Source: Owenia fusiformis (taxonomy: Eukaryota; Annelida; Polychaeta; Sabellida; Oweniidae). From it: a stretch of DNA of 64,000 nt. Positions 7,782-19,300 of this stretch are shown here, in pieces. Below the pieces are notes generated by a model, which made no database searches, was not told where the DNA came from, and saw nothing but the letters and a program-made list of their open reading frames with translations. Made by a program: the position numbers and the translations under genes. The number at the start of each line of letters is the position of its first letter. The stretch's first letter is position 1. The stretch is from positions 1,469,318 through 1,533,317 of the forward strand of contig CAIIXF020000012.1 in the NCBI GenBank assembly GCA_903813345.2. The letters run 5' to 3'.

Positions 7782-9700
7782 CACCCAGTCATCCTGCCAT
7801 GTGTTATCCTGTGGAAGGTACCCACAACATGTTGTCACCGGGAAACCAAACCTTGACACATATTCTAGGCTTTCATCTTTGTGGACAGAGCTTTCTTGGA
7901 GAGATAATCTTTTCCCAACCTCATCATTATAAAGGTGCATTCTAAAAATAATCAAATTGTGATCAAAGCAGGAGCTTTATAAATTATTAAAAATATTATT
8001 ATTAAAAAATGGTATGTTCACCTTCTGATTTACAAACAGGTATGGGAGTATCACTGGGAAAATTTTGTCCTCTCTTCGGAAGGCCTGCAAGGCACCCATG
8101 ATAGAGTTTGCAGGTACTCTGATTACTATCCTTCTTTTTCTTATTTCAGACTAATTTTTACTCCTACACCAATTATTGCTTCACTATTACTGTACATCAA
8201 AAGGTCAACCTCATTCCAAAGTCTTATTACATCAGAGGTAAAGGAACGACATGGCGAAATATATTATTGTTGATTTGAAACTTACTGTGCCAGCTGCTCT
8301 CCCAGTTGTGACGCATATTTTGAAAGACTTTTGATATCGACATATTCTGCCACTAACACAGCGCCACCTGATGGCTGGTCTATCACCTAAAAAACAAATC
8401 ATACCAATAAAATATAGTAGAAGGAGGAAAAGAATGACAGACATGCCTGAGTCTAAATGCAACTAGAAATCCTACATTGGGTGACCATTTTGAATGTTAC
8501 CAGGCCCAAACAAGAAAAATTATACAATATAATGAAACTAATTTTTTATCCTAAAACTAGTCACCACTATTTATATTTCCAACAAATATGAAGAGTATTC
8601 AAGTTATATCCCGGACAGGCGGATGGACTGACTGATGGATGGACGGAGGGCTTCACTATATCCATGGGCTTTCAAGAGAACTTTCAGAACTTCTGCTTAT
8701 CTGCTACATGTATGTATACCAAAGTGCAGATTCGCATTCAAGGCATGTAGAGAATTCCAGCAAGTTTACCTCAAATTTGAGAAAGTAGGAGGGGCAGTGT
8801 CATGAATACACCCTGTTTGTCAAAATCCTGTTAAACAAACATTTCTTCTGGTGATCCAAGAACTTCATGTACATATAGTAAGTAAATACCTTGCTCAGCC
8901 TTACTGACCTTTATAGGTTTAGGAGCTCTTATGGTTTCTGTCTTATCAATTGCCTCTAAACTTGCATATTCTCCATCAAACATACGCCTTGCCTGCAAGT
9001 ACAGTTGACTGGATATATAGATATATTAGGCCACAATATTTTACAGTTCGCTTTACATTAAATTCATTGGGGAAGTTTCTACTGTAGGATTCTGCTATTA
9101 GACACTAGAATATGTGATGACTTGAGCTGGTAACTTGAAGAATTGTCTATAATTTATAAGATGATCATGATTTTATTAACCAAAATCAAAGAAACATATT
9201 AACAAACATAGGCGTAGCCAGGGTGCGATGGGTGCGATCACACCCCCATCCCCCTCCCCCCAATATACTCACTCTAATATAGCTCTTAATACCTATGTGC
9301 CGAACCAAAACCCCCTTTTTGAGCCTTTCTTCCTTGTCAATTTCCTCTCAAGATTGAAGGTTTCCATCTTTAGTTCCTCTCAGACTAATTATATAAGTCA
9401 TTTAATGTCACGAAAAAAAGTTGAAATTGACTGCAAAATCTACTTTTCCAGTGATTTGTCTCAGGCTTTGGCAACTGATATCGCCAATCTTAATACCATT
9501 CTTGGTTGTGCTGTACACACCTACCCAAATAATTTAGAGTGAACCTGTTTGACATTTACCTCAGATTTGGAATTATGTTTTGCAAATATTCTTCCTGTGT
9601 CTGTGACATATCCCTGGCCACTGCTAATACAGCCCCCACCCCCAAACCCATAAGGCTCCAAGCGGCTAGTCCCCAGTTCTCGCTTCAGGAGTTCCTCCAT
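7782..9700 (-). CDS. FN3KRP: Fructosamine/ketosamine-3-kinase, exons 1-4 (5' half)
   Basis: Minus-strand gene assembled from four exons with GT-AG borders and matching phases: 9560-9700 (ATG at 9700), 8909-8992, 8286-8386 and 7782-7941, giving 162 codons. The family removes sugar adducts from proteins by phosphorylating ketosamines. Recognisable blocks in order are [10 protein letters not shown] with a glycine-rich [13 protein letters not shown] loop, [47 protein letters not shown] and ARFGF-like [20 protein letters not shown], then WQDDWV. The family is ~309 residues long, so the C-terminal half with the HGDLWGGN-type catalytic motif is absent. A good donor (GTATGT) follows exon 4. The remaining exons either lie beyond the left edge, which puts the small-gene array in intron 4, or have been lost. 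FN3K versus FN3KRP cannot be settled. Confidence 0.85.
9203..9270. mobile_element. GGCGTAGCCAG-family MITE fragment
   Basis: Contains ggcgtagccagggtgcgat and a gtgcgatcacaccccc stretch like the complete element at 39000-39198. It lies inside intron 1 of the ketosamine kinase gene. Confidence 0.5.
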
Positions 9701-9854
9701 GGAAATCTAAAATCATCACCACTTTATTATACAGTATCTGATATTGTTTGAAAGAAACAGAGAAAATGAGTAGATGGGTACCAGAGACAGAAACGATGTG
9801 AAACATTGCTTCCCTGTCCTCTATACTAAGATGATAACACAAATAACATATCCC

Positions 9855-10420
9855 ATGCCAGGACTGCAGTCCTGAGAATGTCTCAATCTTTTGCCTGTAG
9901 AATTTTCTACGCCTCTTACACTTACATTGTAAGATACATGTACCTACTTCAATAGATTCCTGGTTTTTTTAGCATTCTTTTCGTGCAGTTGAATCGACGA
10001 TTATCTGGGTTTATCAGCAGAACAAGAACATTTTTCTTTTTCATAGAAAAAACAAGGAATCTATTGAAGTAGGTATCGTAAGTGTAAGAGGCGTACAACA
10101 TGGGAGAATTTTTTCTCCCATGTTGTAATCATACAGGCTAAAGATTGATACAGTTGGGGACAAAAGTAAATGACAGGTCGATTTTCGATCACCATTTCCT
10201 AATTATGGTGGTCTGAAAGCCCATAATTTCCAATATTGTCTAGATTCATATCCCTTAAAATTTGTATATTTTACATTTTGTATAATCTCATCCACTGATT
10301 TATGGCCTCTTGTAAATTCTCTTATTTTTAACATGGGAAATCCTCACTTCAGCAAATCCACCTGTCATTTATTTATGTCCCCAACTGTATGTTCTCAGGA
10401 CTATAGTCCTGACACGGATT
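9855..10420. mobile_element. Palindromic MITE, copy a, carrying a nested insertion
   Basis: Long inverted arms begin CCAGGACTGCAGTCCTGAGAA on the left and return as TTCTCAGGACTATAGTCCTG on the right. The arms continue through the TCAATCTTTTGCCTGTA and AGTAGGTAT ... CCTACTTCAATAGATTCC blocks. A second copy is at 11365-11925. The right arm is interrupted by the element at 10151-10387. Confidence 0.75.
10151..10387. mobile_element. Nested mariner-type MITE with TA duplication
   Basis: Terminal inverted repeats start CAGTTGGGGACAAAAGTAAA and end TTTATTTATGTCCCCAACTG. TA dinucleotides flank both sides (10149-10150 and 10388-10389), as for Tc1/mariner insertions. It splits the right arm of the surrounding palindromic MITE, so it inserted later. 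Confidence 0.8.
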
Positions 10421-11360
10421 AAATTGGTACATGTACTAGATGTTCGTCGCAGTGAAGTGTTAACCTTATCAATTTCTACAGCTATATGTAAAATTCCAAG
10501 AATTGGTCAATTGTCTTCTATGTTCACAAAGCCTACTTTCTACTATCAATTATCACTCACCAGTGATAATTTAGAAAAATATATAGACTAACCACCTACT
10601 TTTAGTACATACTTAGAAGATTGTGGAAACAAGATGGATACAATTACCTTAAATGGATCTTATTTTACACCATGATACAATTAGATGGCCATGACAAGCC
10701 TTCTACTAGGTTAAATTATAAAATACACGACTCTAAAATATATTTTCATATTTTCTCTTACCGGAAGTGTCTGAGTAACATCTATAATGCAAACTTTATG
10801 CAAGATCCTCTAAACAAACAAAGAAATAGTAATCGTATTATGTTTGCTATAATATCAAAAATAGATATCATAATATTTTATTTGTATAATCAATTAGATA
10901 GATTGATATTTGAAAAACAAATATACATGGAATGAATCAACAACTATTTTAATACAACAATTTCGGTTCTTAACTCTACATTTTCGATCCTTCATTTATA
11001 TTTACGTTGCTGGATAAATTCCCTACAGATCAGCCGGTAGTTTATTGCACAATATCTCCGTAAGTAGATCCTCTAACATACTACATTGAGTTTAGTCTAC
11101 ACACTGTATTAAGTCTGATAATTGCTTCAAATTTTGATGTTTTTTGTGATCGAAATTGGTGGTAAAGTAGATTAAAATATTGTTTTTTTAAATTCTTTAA
11201 AAGACCATTTGTGTTATTTTAGCCTTTGCATTGGTTCGACTTCGCTTCTCTAAAGAGTGCTTTGTTTTCACTCTTTCAGTTTTCAATAAATCTCTGTCCT
11301 AACTGCGGTAATCAGAGTTCATCGTCGAAATAAGGACGACTTTCTTTGTACGGTCCACAG
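10421..11360. other. No gene seen
   Basis: AT-rich intergenic sequence between the divergently oriented ketosamine kinase and bleomycin hydrolase genes. Open frames such as 10621-10935 have no recognisable protein character. Confidence 0.5.
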
Positions 11361-11364
11361 TTAT

Positions 11365-11925
11365 CCCGTGCCAGGACTAGTCTATATTCCTGAGAGTGAG
11401 AACGTCTCAATCTTTTGCCTGTACGATTACAACATGGGAGAATTTTCTACGCCTCTTACACTTAGATACCTACTTCAATAGATTCCTGGGTATTTTATTC
11501 TTTTCGTGTAGTTGAATCCACAATTATCTGGGTATATAGACAGAACGGCAACATTTTTCTTTTTCATCCAGAGAGATTCCATCACTTTTCAAGATGGCGG
11601 TTGGATTTAAAAGGAGATTCCCGTTTGACTGGCCCAGAAGTGGCCTGGAAGTACCAATAAATGGAGGAATTTGATGGTTGAAATAAGTTAAATTTTACAC
11701 ACAAATATTGTGATCAAAAACAAAAATTTCTTCGTTCTGCCGATAAATCCAGACAATTGTGGATTCAACTAGACGAAAAGAATGCTAAAATACCAAGGAA
11801 TCTATTGAAGTAGGTATCTTAAGTGTAAGAAGCGTAGAAATTTCTCAAATTCTCCCATGTTGTAATCGTACAAGCAAAAGATTGAGACGTTCTCGGGACT
11901 ATAGTCCACGGGATAAGTCCACAGG
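11365..11925. mobile_element. Palindromic MITE, copy b
   Basis: Second copy of the element at 9855-10420. The ends GCCAGGACTAGTCTATATTC and TCGGGACTATAGTCCACGG flank arms of ~200 bp (TCTCAATCTTTTGCCTGTAC and its complement). The interior is unrelated single-copy sequence. Confidence 0.75.
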
Positions 11926-12129
11926 GGCTTGGCTAGTCCAACAACATTAGACCTAGCCGGGCCTCGTTTTTTATCTGACCTCCATGATCATTTTGCCTTT
12001 GATGCGTTAATTTAATCGTTCAGTCGTTCAAGCAGAACTAATTAAACCCTGAAAACATGGTAATATTACATAAAGAATGTGATTCAAGCATGCATACATA
12101 CCTTATGAATGCCTACACAAGTATTAAGG

Positions 12130-12260
12130 CAAATATAAAGGCCGCCATTTTGGATTTTTTGTCTTAAAACTTTGTCTAGTCAACTGATTAGTGTTGGCCA
12201 TTCAGGATAAAAAAATCTATTGGTGGTGTCATGTTGTACACATTTGTGTTCTTGTTGACA
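12130..12260. mobile_element. Fragment of the TGTCCCC core-repeat element
   Basis: Shares gccgccattttggatttttt, the gtcttaaaactttgtct block and the end tgttgtacacatttgtgttc with the large element at 16109-17805. Confidence 0.65.
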
Positions 12261-12536
12261 TGTTATGTCAAACAAAATTTATTTCAACAAATTATATCTA
12301 GGCAACTATTCCTGCATTACAACATTGATTCTTATTTTGCTCTACTTGCATTTAAAAACTTCAGCAGCATCTTTATCCAATTCAGCGAAGTATTTAAACT
12401 TCCACTCTCCATCTTTGCAATAAGTAGACAAGAACTCTAGAAAATAACACCATTAAAATAATGGCACATATATGTTACAGTTTATCTAAAGCATCCTCAA
12501 ACTAAATTGAGGCAACAGAATTTCTAAAAAACAAAC

Positions 12537-12815
12537 CCAATGTCCTGTTTAAGAACCCCTATTCTTACTATTGTAAATGGATTCTAGCAATACTATCCCA
12601 TATTAATCTACTTGTTGAGACTCTATCAACTTGAGTTTTTCTGATAAAATGAGGTTTTCAGCAAGGGTGCATTGATTTAACAGGGGGATATACACCATTG
12701 ACTATCGACTCATTAACTCAGAACTCTTCGAGTCTCAACAAGTATATTCATATGGGAAAGTATTGGTAGAATCCATTTTCAATGGTAAGAATAGGGGTTC
12801 TTAAACAGGACATTA
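12537..12815. mobile_element. Foldback element
   Basis: Arms of ~100 bp, 12538-12640 (AATGTCCTGTTTAAGAACCC...) and 12720-12815 (...GGGTTCTTAAACAGGACATT), are inverted copies with a short loop. Confidence 0.75.
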
Positions 12816-12977
12816 AAGCTAACTAAGGCCTTTTTGCAATTTTTGGTTAGCTCTAAAATGACATTCTTCAAATAATGTATCCAAATTGTTAAGATGATAA
12901 TACTAACCAGAGGGCCTGTGTTACTAAGAAATGTTTTAGGAATGGCATTCCTTTGATTGGGCAATTCTTGTGCTGTT

Positions 12978-13090
12978 CCAGTCTGTATTGTTACTGAGAT
13001 TGTCCCCATTGATCATCCCCGTAGCAATACAGAAAAATATTGGTACGGAGGCTTCGAGACGACAATCTCAGTAGCAATACAGAGAATACA
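12978..13090. mobile_element. Short foldback element
   Basis: CTGTATTGTTACTGAGATTG on the left is the inverted copy of CAATCTCAGTAGCAATACAG on the right, with a ~60-bp centre that repeats part of the arm. Confidence 0.55.
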
Positions 13091-13334
13091 GAATATTCTA
13101 GGGACTATCTCCTTAGTAAAAAATGTTAACACCTTTTAATCTGAACACTTTTAGCCAGTTCAAATGGTATTCGGAGTAGATAGGTTTTACTGTACTTGAA
13201 ACTTGGAAATAGGTTAGATGATTTAAAGATAAATATGCTTGTTAGAGGTCTAATCCAATACTGTATTTAATCGAGTGTTTACTTATTACATTTTTAGTTG
13301 GATTTCGTTTATGATTCGACAATTTGCTTACAAA

Positions 13335-16300
13335 ATGGCAGGAATTCCTACTGAGACAATCGCTGCATTCAAGGCAAAGTTTGATGCAGATCCGAAGAAT
13401 CATCTGGCTCAAAATGTTTGCTCACGTCAAGATATGTTAGATGTCGTCCTGAAGCGTGATGTCATCAATGGACCCCATCATGTTTATACTCATAAGGTGA
13501 GTGTTTAAGATTTATCAATCTACTGATAATCCTGGTTGAAAATTACATAGGTACAATCTGGAATAAAAAAGTGAGCTATTGAATTTTTTAAGGTAGCAAG
13601 TGGCTACAATGCAAAATTAAGATTTTTACTCCTTTTAAATCCTTAAAAAATTGACCTATCATAATGTTTTAGATCAAAACTGAAGGGAAACCAGTGACCA
13701 ATCAGAAGAGCTCTGGAAGATGTTGGATCTTCGCGTGTATGAATGCTATCAGAATTGCCTTCTGTAAGGAGAAAAATATTGAGGATTTCGAATTCAGCCA
13801 AGGGCATCTGTTCTTTTGGGATAAGGTAAAAACTACACTATTTTGATTTTTTTTATGTGTCACACTTATCATTCCGGAGGCATCTACTTTTTAAAATATG
13901 AAACATCAAATTATCATTCATTTTATCGCATGCTTTCATTTTTGATGATTTTTAAATCCATTTAAACTTACATTACTTGAAAAATGTGAAAATATTTTGT
14001 TTTAAAAAATAAAGACTTTTTTGTTTTAGAATAGTAAAGAGATGGCCAATGTCAAAAATAGATTTTATAGTATATGTTACAGTAAGGCCTGTATAAGTAG
14101 AACACCTTTGGTACCTCAAAAATGTTCCTCTTGGGAGGTTTTCGAGGTACAGGGGTACAGTGTGAACTTGAAACCAAAACTCACTTGGAACTCTCATAAG
14201 CCATAATAAGCAATACATGTGCATGGGTATATGAAGGCTAGTGACAAATAGACAAGATGCAAAATTTAAGTTGCATTTTGGAACATGTGTCTTTGATAAG
14301 ATAAACCTTGGCCTTACTTAGTTCTTGACCTTGTTCAAACATATGAACATGTCTCTGTCTCATGATAAAAAATTTTCAGTATTAAATATTTGTACTGGAT
14401 TCATTATGTACATGACTACATGTGAGTCACATGATAAATAGTAAATTCCCTCTGTCATATAAAATGCAACTGTAACACTACTGTAATGACCTTTGGTAGC
14501 AAGTTGCTTCTACAGTCTCAGCTGTAGTGGCTAGCCCTTATGGCTCAGGGGTAGAGCGTCTGACTGGAGAACAGAAAGTCCTGGGTTCGATTTCCACACT
14601 GGGCATTGAATTGAGCACACTCCCTTTTGGGTCTAGTATCTGGCTCGTTACACTACAGCTCCCAGATGGACTTGCCCAAAGGTCGTTACACTACATTAAA
14701 ATATTAATATTTTTCAGATTGAAAGAAGCAACTACATCCTCAGTGCACTGACAGAAATCTTAAAGAAAGGAGAGAAAGTGGATGGCCGCTTAATCTCCCA
14801 CCTCCTGCACAACCCATCAGAGGATGGGGGGCAGTGGGACATGCTGGTCAATTTGGTGGAGAAGTATGGACTGATGCCCAAGAAATGCTGGCCAGATGTG
14901 TACAGTTGCGAGAAATCAATGCGACTTGGAAGACTCATCAATAATAAAGTATGTTATATGCTTGCATCTCATAATTTGGAAAGGGTTGTATGAATACACT
15001 TAAATAGTTGCCATAACTTACCAGGTCGTAGGTAACATGTTTTCATCTTATTGTCTTGTTGTCTGCTTGTTTTATTAAAACTGCTTTGGAATTGTACATT
15101 AGTATGATTACATTTTATAATATTCTTTCGTCATTTGGAATCATATGTTGAGTGTAGTCTACAAAAAAAGGTTTTTCAATGAGAGATTGCTCATTAATAA
15201 ATATAATTATAAATAACATCCATATATCCATATACATGTATGTAAGTGTAAGTCTTTTGATATATTGTACATTGTAGTTTTTTAAAATCAATATATTGTT
15301 TATTGTCTTGTATATTGTACTTATTCATTGTAGATCAGGGAGTTTTGCTACAAGTTAAAGAAAGCTGTAGATGAAGGTTCAACAGATGATCAGCTCACAA
15401 CTCTGAGGGAAACAATGATGGAAGAGGTTTGTTCTTCTCATGTACATTAGATAATCTTGCAATTAGTACCAGCTAGGAGTTAACAATTTTCACTTCTCAA
15501 AAATATTTATTTTGGATCTAAAAGCCTGCCTTCATAGGTAATGAAAGCCTAGATGCTACCTCTTGACCTCTGACGTCATAAATAGTCATGTGATCTCTGT
15601 TTAGGGATTGATCATTCTGACAAGCTTTGCTTTTATTAACATATATTAATGTACCAATATCTTACTACCCTTGACCAACCAACATATTTTCATAAATCTG
15701 AATATTGCATATTTTTTATTGATCAATTTAAACATCAACAAGACAATTGGATTTTCAATAAACTTCTCATTCACACCTTTAGCTAAATACATGTACAAAG
15801 TACCAATAAAACCACGAAAAGTGTACTTTATTTATTTTGCAGATGTACCGTATTATTTCGATCAGTGTTGGAAGTCCTCCTGAGACAATCATTTGGGAGT
15901 ATTATGATAAGGACAAAAAATACCAAAAAGTGGGGCCGATAACACCATTAGCTTTCTACCAAGAACATATCAAGCAAAATGTATTCAACATGGAAGACAA
16001 GGTATGTGTATTGTAGATTTTATCCACTGAGTAACATTTCATTTTTACCACCAATTTTTGTAATTGACATTGACATTGGTTCATTTTACAAGTTTTACAT
16101 TTTTTTATAATGTCCCCACCACATAGTGTGGGGCCATATTGTCGGCCTAGGCGCTAATGTCCCCACCACATAGTGTGGGGCCATATTGTCGGCCTAGGCG
16201 CGTCAGACTGTCTGTCCGTCCGTCTGTCCGTACATCCGGGAGTTTTCTCCAAAGCTGCTTCAGATATCACCTTCAAATTTTCAGGGATAACTTATGAGTG

Positions 16301-19300
16301 CATATAGATGTGGATGAAAAAAATTTAACTCGAAACCTACTTCCTGTCGGCCATTTTGAAGTCAAATGCTAAAATCCTTGTCTGCAAACTTTAAGAAAAA
16401 TGACTTCACAGTTGCTTTTAAAACTTGAACATCTTGTTCAGCTCACTTCATTCTACATCTGATTAGGTTTTGGACCTGTTAGCTCAGTCGTGTCAGCCAT
16501 TTTGAATGTCTTAAGAAAAGTTAGCACGCGATAATACTTTGTATCATATTGAATGGTGTTTTTGAGTTTTCATACTTTAACTATTTAGTAGCTTTATAAA
16601 TAATTTCAGATGTACTTTGTTGTAAAACCCTATGTTATTGTTAACAGTAGTTATATGTGATAATTTTGTAAAAAGAAATCAGCAAAAACTCATAATAACT
16701 TTTTTATTGTCGGCCATTTTGGATTTTTCGGTCCTAAAATCTTGTCTGTGAAGTCTTGTCTGCAAGTTTTCAGGTGAACCGTTTGGTGGATCAATTTCAA
16801 ATTTTCAGGGATGATTCTTAGTATGAAAATCTAGATCTCATTAGTTTTTTGGCATTCTGGGTAAATGTCAAGGCAGCCATTTTGGATTTTCCGTCCTAAA
16901 ATCTTGTCTGTTAAGTCTTGTCTACGTGTTTTCAGGTGAACCGTTCAGTAGATCAATTTTAAATTTTCAGGGATGATTCTTAGTATGAAAATCTAGAACT
17001 GATTAGTTTTTTGGCATTCTGGGTAAATGTCAAGGCAGCCATTTTGGATTTTCCGTCCTAAAATCTTGTCTGTAAAGTCTTGTCTACGCATTTCCAGGTG
17101 AACCATTCTGTAGATCAATTTCAAATTTTCAGGGATGATTCTTAGTATGAAAATCTAGATCTGATTAGTTTTTTGGCATTCTGGATAAATGTCAAGGCAG
17201 CCATTTTGGATTTTCTGTCTTAAAATCTTGCCTGTAAAGTCTTGTCTATGTGTTTTTAGGTGAACCGTTTGGTAGATCAATTTCAAATTTTCAGGGATGA
17301 TTCTTAGTATGGACATCTACATCTGATTAGTTTTTTTGCATTCTGCATAAATGTTAAGGCAGCCATTTTGGATTTTCTGTCCTAAAATCTTGTCTGTAAA
17401 GTCTTGTCTACCCGTTTTCAGGTGAACCGTTCGCTAGATCAATTTCATGTTTTCAGGGATGATTCTTAGTTTGAAAATCTAGAAACAGATTAGTTTTTTG
17501 ACATTCTGGGTAAATGTCAAGGCAGCCATTTTGGATTTTCCATCTTGAAATCTTTTCTGTAAAGTCTTGTTGACATGTTTTCTGGTTAATTGTGTGACGG
17601 ATCAATTTCAAATTTTCAGGGATGGTTCTTAGTATTAAAACCTAGAACTGACTAAATTTTTGGCATTCTGGGTAAATTTTATGGTGGCCATTTTGGATTT
17701 CCGTCCTCAAATTGTGTTGGAAAAGTCTTGTCTACTCATTTTCAGGATAACCATTTGACAGGATCACCCATTGGTGGGGACATTTTGTACACATTTGTGT
17801 TCTTGTATTTTTTTGTATCCATTTGCAAGAATTGATAGTTTGTTGCCCTGAAGTTTTTTTTGGTTTCTTAATAAAAAATGCCAAAAGTGTATAATTGACA
17901 TGGTCATTCCTTGTTTATTTGTCCTGTAAGGCACCATAAGGAAACAAAAATCTGAGTGATGTTAGCAGAAAAAAGCAAGTCAAACTTCGCACAATGCACT
18001 GTGTCTCGATACAGCCATCTATACTTCGTATCAAACTATTAGACCATGCTACTTCATGCTTTAGGATATTTTAACAGTATTTCAATGGTTAGCTTACCTT
18101 CATTAAACTATGTTAATCAAATAAGATCTGCCAAGTTCTAATCAAGTAAATGAACCATTGAATTGATGTATGTTTTGCTTCATTAAAACTAATGAGTTGT
18201 AATACCTGTGTAACTTCATGTATACACATGCAGGAAATGGCTGTATTACATGTTTATCCCTATGAATGAAGTATGATTCTAAATCGGACAGTTCATCCAT
18301 CTGTCTGTCAATCCGTTAACCCCCCTATCACACCAAACTCGTTCTTACCCGTTCTTGCCAGTCCTACGAAAACGTCGTAAAACGGGCTCAATCTGGCTGT
18401 GGTCGGGAAATATGTCTGAAATAATTAGCTTCTTCCTTCTTAAACAGTCTTCAATACGTCCTTCTCGTTCGCAGTTCGTTCAGGTCGCACCATGTCGGTG
18501 TGCAACGTAGTAGAACGCGTCCCTTAGTCTAGAAGGTCAACATGACCTGATTACACAATGTTATGGTCGCCATCGAATTTTGAATCGATTCAAAATTCTA
18601 AAATCACATTCCCGTCTGAGAACGATCATAAAGTTCGTAAATAGACCTTAGAAAGTTACAGCTACGTTCATTCCGTTCGCACACAGTTTTGAAGAACGCA
18701 GTGGCAACTTGTTTGGTGTGATAGCTATATTTTGCTAACTCGTTCATAAGCAGCGTTAAATACGTTCTCAATCAGTTTAAACCCGTTTGCAATTAGTTCT
18801 ACCTCGTTCTCAACACGTCCTCAGACAATTCAACTCGTTGTTAAAACGTCCCTAGTAGGATTGAAGTACGACGGTTCCGTTCGTAGTACGTCCAGCTCGT
18901 CATTAGTACGTTGTCACTCGTTCTAATTGTAGAACGTGACGACCACGAGAACATTTTGAGCATTGTCTAAGTTCTAGAGGACCTACCCGTTCGAGTACGT
19001 TCGATGAAGTTTGTTAATAGATCCCAAACGGTTCTTAGTAGGTCCAGTCCGTTCGTACACAGTTGAAGCCCGTTTTTGAGAACGTAGTGAGAACTAGTTT
19101 GGTGTGATAGTAGGGTCACAAACCCATTTCGTTGTAGATTGTATTGACTAATGATCCAAGGCCACAGAATCCATTCAATAAGCTGTATACAGTGGAATAC
19201 TTAAACAATATGATGGGTGCAAGGCCTGTATTATATGTGAATCAACCCGTTGATGTGCTCAAGAAATGTGCCGCAGAATCCATCAAGAATGACGAGGTAA

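Noticed and set aside
10621-10935. 104-codon plus-strand frame
   Set aside because: AT-driven composition, no domain, no splice or promoter context.
14532-14606. Functional tRNA gene
   Set aside because: A- and B-box-like motifs are present, but acceptor and anticodon stems do not fold well and a SINE body follows.
18320-19115. Possible conserved regulatory island (dense CGTTC/GAACG words)
   Set aside because: Explained by a transposon: inverted ends, 3-bp target duplication and a second copy at 39914-40703.
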